This document shows positions 61,467 to 64,000 of a stretch of DNA of 64,000 nucleotides, piece by piece. Positions within the stretch are counted from its first letter, which is position 1, and every line of letters begins with the position of its first letter. Under the pieces are notes generated by a model. It was not told where the DNA came from, did no database searches, and saw only the letters and a list, made by a program, of their open reading frames with translations. This stretch comes from Duncaniella freteri (GTDB lineage Bacteria; Bacteroidota; Bacteroidia; Bacteroidales; Muribaculaceae). The position numbers and the translations under genes were made by a program. The stretch spans positions 744,001 to 808,000 of the forward strand of contig NZ_SJSA01000002.1 of assembly GCF_004766125.1 (NCBI RefSeq), given 5' to 3'.

Positions 61467-62879
61467 ATGGAAAAGAATATTACCACTGACTCAGTAATCA
61501 GCGCACTGATGAATCACATCAAGACATCCGATAGTGATTTCCCGGTACATGTGTTCCCCGCCAAGATGCAACGGATCATCCTCGAACTCAACACCACATG
61601 CGGTTTCCCGATTGACTACACGGCATCGGCTATGATTGCCGCAATATCTGTGGCAATCGGCAATACCCACCGCGTAGAAGTGAAACGCAGCTGGCAAGAA
61701 TCGGCAATCGTGTATATCGCGATTGTCGGACGCCCCGGAGATTGCAAATCACATCCGCTTACATTCGTGATGCGCCCGCTGGTCAATGCCGACTGGAAAA
61801 ACAATCAGGAGTTTCAGAAAAAGCATTGCGAATATCAGCAGGCTATAGCGATGAGCCGCAAGGAGCGCATCAGTGCCGGACTGGAAGAATTTCCGAAAGA
61901 GCCGAAACGGTTGCGCTACCTGGTGTCGGACGTGACGCAGGAGGGTCTCAGTGCCATCCACTCCCATAATCCTCGTGGATTATGCCTTTGGGTTGATGAA
62001 CTGTCGGCATGGTTCAAGAACTTCACCCGCTACAACACCGGCTCGGAAGAACAATTCTGGCTTTCGGCTTTCAACGGCAGCACAACAATGTCGGACCGCA
62101 AGAATTGCCAGAACTCCATCTTCATCAAGCGTCCGTTCATCTCGGTGGTCGGAACAATCCAAAAACGTCTGCTCACCGAACTTGCCAACGGTGAGAGAGC
62201 CGCCAACGGGTTTATTGACCGCATACTCTTTGCAATGACCAAGAGCAACGGCAAGCCGAGATGGAACGAGGATGAAGTGCGCGACGATCTCGACCGTGAA
62301 TGGGAGCGCATACTCAACCGACTTCTTTCGGTGGAGTGTGTGGTCAACGAGGAAAAGGAGCCAATTCCCACTGTCATGCGGTTCACTGCGGATGCCAAGC
62401 GCAGACTCTATGAATGGCAACATGAGAATGCCGCACTATGCGACAACGAGATGAGCGATAATGTGGTCAGCTTCTTCTGCAAACTCGAAATCTATGTGCT
62501 CCGGTTCTGCCTTATACTCCGATTGGTTCGCTGGGCTGTCAGTGATAAAGAGCCGCGCCCCTCATACATCGAAGATGACGACGTGGCAGGAGTGATAGAA
62601 TTGGCTGAATATTTCCGAAGCAATGCGCTCAGCGTACTCACCTGCATCAGCGAGGAGAAATTGAATGAACTGCACCGCACCGTGTATGAGCATCTCACCG
62701 AGGAATTTTCAACCGCCGACGGTATCCGTATAGCCGAGCGGTTCGGGATGAAAGACCATACATTCAAGATGTTCCTCACCCGCAATCTCAACACTCTCTT
62801 CCGTCGTGTACGCCAAGGGTGGTATAAGAAGCTGTCTTGTTACTCCACTAACAAAGTTACTTCCGATGAACAGGATTGA
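61467..62879 (+). CDS. DUF3987 protein (primase/helicase-like)
   Basis: From ATG 61467 the protein is 470 residues. It has an ATPase-like core: ESAIVYIAIVGRPGDCKSHP (Walker A-like GRPGDCKS), GLCLWVDELSAWFKNFTRYN (Walker B-like VDEL) and ISVVGTIQKRLLTELANGER. DUF3987 proteins occur in mobile elements and phages and are thought to aid replication. A GTG eight codons earlier overlaps the HTH gene but the ATG is better placed. The stop lies 14 bases inside the next gene. Confidence 0.87.
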   Translation: MEKNITTDSVISALMNHIKTSDSDFPVHVFPAKMQRIILELNTTCGFPIDYTASAMIAAISVAIGNTHRVEVKRSWQESAIVYIAIVGRPGDCKSHPLTFVMRPLVNADWKNNQEFQKKHCEYQQAIAMSRKERISAGLEEFPKEPKRLRYLVSDVTQEGLSAIHSHNPRGLCLWVDELSAWFKNFTRYNTGSEEQFWLSAFNGSTTMSDRKNCQNSIFIKRPFISVVGTIQKRLLTELANGERAANGFIDRILFAMTKSNGKPRWNEDEVRDDLDREWERILNRLLSVECVVNEEKEPIPTVMRFTADAKRRLYEWQHENAALCDNEMSDNVVSFFCKLEIYVLRFCLILRLVRWAVSDKEPRPSYIEDDDVAGVIELAEYFRSNALSVLTCISEEKLNELHRTVYEHLTEEFSTADGIRIAERFGMKDHTFKMFLTRNLNTLFRRVRQGWYKKLSCYSTNKVTSDEQD

Positions 62880-63651
62880 TGATGCAATGGTAGCGGCCAC
62901 CATGCGTGGCTACGACAGAAACAATCTGTTCGCTTTCGTGGCGGCGATAATCGGAAGTGAAGAAGCACAGCGGTTGATGGAAATGTATCGCGTAGGCACA
63001 TCGAAGCATTGGCAAGGTGCCACGGTGTTCTGGCAAATCTCGGCTGACGGTAACGTCCGTGGTGGTAAGATTATGCTGTATGACCGATTGACCGGACATC
63101 GTGTGCAGGAACCGTTCCCCCACATCAACTGGGTACACTCAGTGTTAAGATTGCCCGATTTCAAGTTAACCCAATGTTTCTTCGGTGAGCATCTGCTCCC
63201 ATACATCCGCGACAAACCGGTTGCCATTGTGGAGAGTGAAAAGACGGCAATACTCGCAACCCATTACCTCCCGCAATATCTGTGGCTCGCCACAGGCGGC
63301 AAGTGCAGTTGTCTCAACCGCGAGGCAATCAAGGCACTTCGAGGCAGAGAGGTGATGCTTGTGCCCGACCTTAACGCTACCGACGATTGGCGCAAGAAAC
63401 TGACGCTATTCGATGATTCGGGAATAAAGGCAACTCTGTTTGAATCGCTTGAACAGATGGCTACCGATGAGCAGCGTGAACAAGGTCTCGACATTGCGGA
63501 CTTCCTGATAGCCGAGCAAACTCCACACGGCATCCTTGAACAAATGATGCAACGAAATCCGGCATTGCGACAACTCGTTGACGCGCTACAGCTGGAACTC
63601 GTAGGCATCGAAGAATACAAACCGAGCGAAAGCTCACTGAAATCTGAATAA
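62866..63651 (+). CDS. DUF6371/Toprim-like protein
   Basis: From ATG 62866 the protein is 261 residues. It has an N-terminal DUF6371-type region (GATVFWQISADGNVRGGKIM), then a Toprim-like fold: KPVAIVESEKTAILATHYLP (Glu in VESEKTA), LWLATGGKCSC and VMLVPDLNATDDW (Asp pair). It resembles primase-associated proteins of mobilizable elements and probably works with the DUF3987 protein in element replication. A longer frame from 62806 overlaps the previous gene and is less likely. Confidence 0.85.
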   Translation: MNRIDDAMVAATMRGYDRNNLFAFVAAIIGSEEAQRLMEMYRVGTSKHWQGATVFWQISADGNVRGGKIMLYDRLTGHRVQEPFPHINWVHSVLRLPDFKLTQCFFGEHLLPYIRDKPVAIVESEKTAILATHYLPQYLWLATGGKCSCLNREAIKALRGREVMLVPDLNATDDWRKKLTLFDDSGIKATLFESLEQMATDEQREQGLDIADFLIAEQTPHGILEQMMQRNPALRQLVDALQLELVGIEEYKPSESSLKSE

Positions 63652-63652
63652 A

Positions 63653-64000
63653 ATGGCACAATCAAAAATCTCAAATCCTCAGTCATCTGAAGTGACTGAT
63701 ATTTTCAACAACTCAAATCTTTCCGAAACTGTGGAAAATCACGTCAACTCCAATGTCCAGCCAATCGCAGGACAGAGCGAAACCGCTCAGCCCAAGTCAA
63801 CCCGTCCCACCGCCAAGCAGCGCAAGAGCGAACTTGAAGATTACCGAACCGCTTTCTTTGCCCCGATTAAACTCGGCAAGGACAACAAGCATCAGGTAGC
63901 CATCAGCAATGACACGTTTGACCGAGTCGAGCGCACTGCCCGATTCTTCGGCGGTCCCGGTTACAGCGTCAGCAACTTTGTCGAACACATCATCAATGAA
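63653..64000 (+). CDS. DUF3408 mobilization-type protein (3' end outside window)
   Basis: 116 codons from ATG 63653, one base after the previous stop, run to the window end without a stop. After a disordered Ser/Asn-rich start comes AKQRKSELEDYRTAFFAPIK, then HQVAISNDTFDRVERTARFF and VSNFVEHIINE, the ribbon-helix-helix-like pattern of DUF3408 proteins. These accompany relaxases in Bacteroidetes elements as relaxosome accessory factors. The relaxase would be expected just beyond the window. Confidence 0.85.
   Translation, partial: MAQSKISNPQSSEVTDIFNNSNLSETVENHVNSNVQPIAGQSETAQPKSTRPTAKQRKSELEDYRTAFFAPIKLGKDNKHQVAISNDTFDRVERTARFFGGPGYSVSNFVEHIINE

Larger units (their letters stand above)
52750..64000. 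mobile_element. Integrative, probably mobilizable element (left part; right end outside window)
   Basis: From just after mnmE to the window end the gene set changes to integrase, HTH/excisionase-type proteins, toxin-antitoxin and HipBA modules, an acetyltransferase and a DUF3987 - DUF6371 - DUF3408 series typical of Bacteroidetes mobilizable transposons. The relaxase expected next is beyond the window. The exact left boundary is uncertain; the att site is probably within 52,680-52,830. Confidence 0.75.

Overview
The window looks like a chromosome segment of a gut Bacteroidales, most plausibly a Muribaculaceae-type relative of Bacteroides. I infer this from TAnnTTTG-type promoter boxes, a BtuG-like surface lipoprotein in a B12-riboswitch operon, DUF4293, DUF4372-type IS4 transposases, and the mix of GH28, GH29 and YhcH genes. 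No rRNA or tRNA genes were seen.

Region 1 (about 1-15,250, minus strand) is a phase-variable capsule locus. A 192-bp segment flanked by an 18-bp inverted repeat (15033-15242) carries a Bacteroides-style promoter now pointing into the locus. The first gene is unusual: a tyrosine-recombinase-like half whose catalytic residues are mostly replaced, fused to a NusG/UpxY-like antiterminator half. An unrecognised gene sits where upxZ would be expected. Then come a cytidylyltransferase, an epimerase, LicD, a Wzx flippase, UDP-galactopyranose mutase, glycosyltransferases (GT14, DUF4422, GT2, GT32), a Wzy polymerase and a WecG-type transferase cut by the window edge. An IS4-family element with a perfect 9-bp target duplication sits between glf and the GT14 gene.

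Region 2 (15,400-52,700) is mostly core genome. It holds rubredoxin, DUF4293, a seven-gene riboswitch-controlled corrinoid uptake operon (DUF4465, PKD-like lipoprotein, BtuG-like, BtuB-like, BtuF, BtuC, BtuD), a GH28 enzyme, YhcH, glutamine synthetase, ligA, nadC and rlmH. An alpha/beta hydrolase - membrane Mur ligase - Ddl cluster follows, then a CMP-sugar trio abutting a TolC remnant, a ClC channel, an EF-G2-like protein and a ROK kinase. A second IS4-family element is inserted right at the start codon of an alpha-L-fucosidase gene. After it come cutC, a transglutaminase-like protein, a nuclease and mnmE.

Region 3 (about 52,750-64,000) is the left part of an integrative, probably mobilizable element. 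It has a zinc-ribbon/multi-HTH protein, a tyrosine integrase, four 23-bp direct repeats, a RelE-type toxin with two HTH partners, HipB-HipA, a CatB/Vat-like acetyltransferase, an unknown membrane protein and a GNAT acetyltransferase. The mobilization/replication end has an excisionase-like HTH protein, DUF3987, a Toprim-like DUF6371 protein and a DUF3408 protein cut by the window end.

The most novel candidate is the capsule switch: an inactive-looking recombinase fused to a NusG paralogue, directly downstream of an invertible promoter with near-palindromic repeats.
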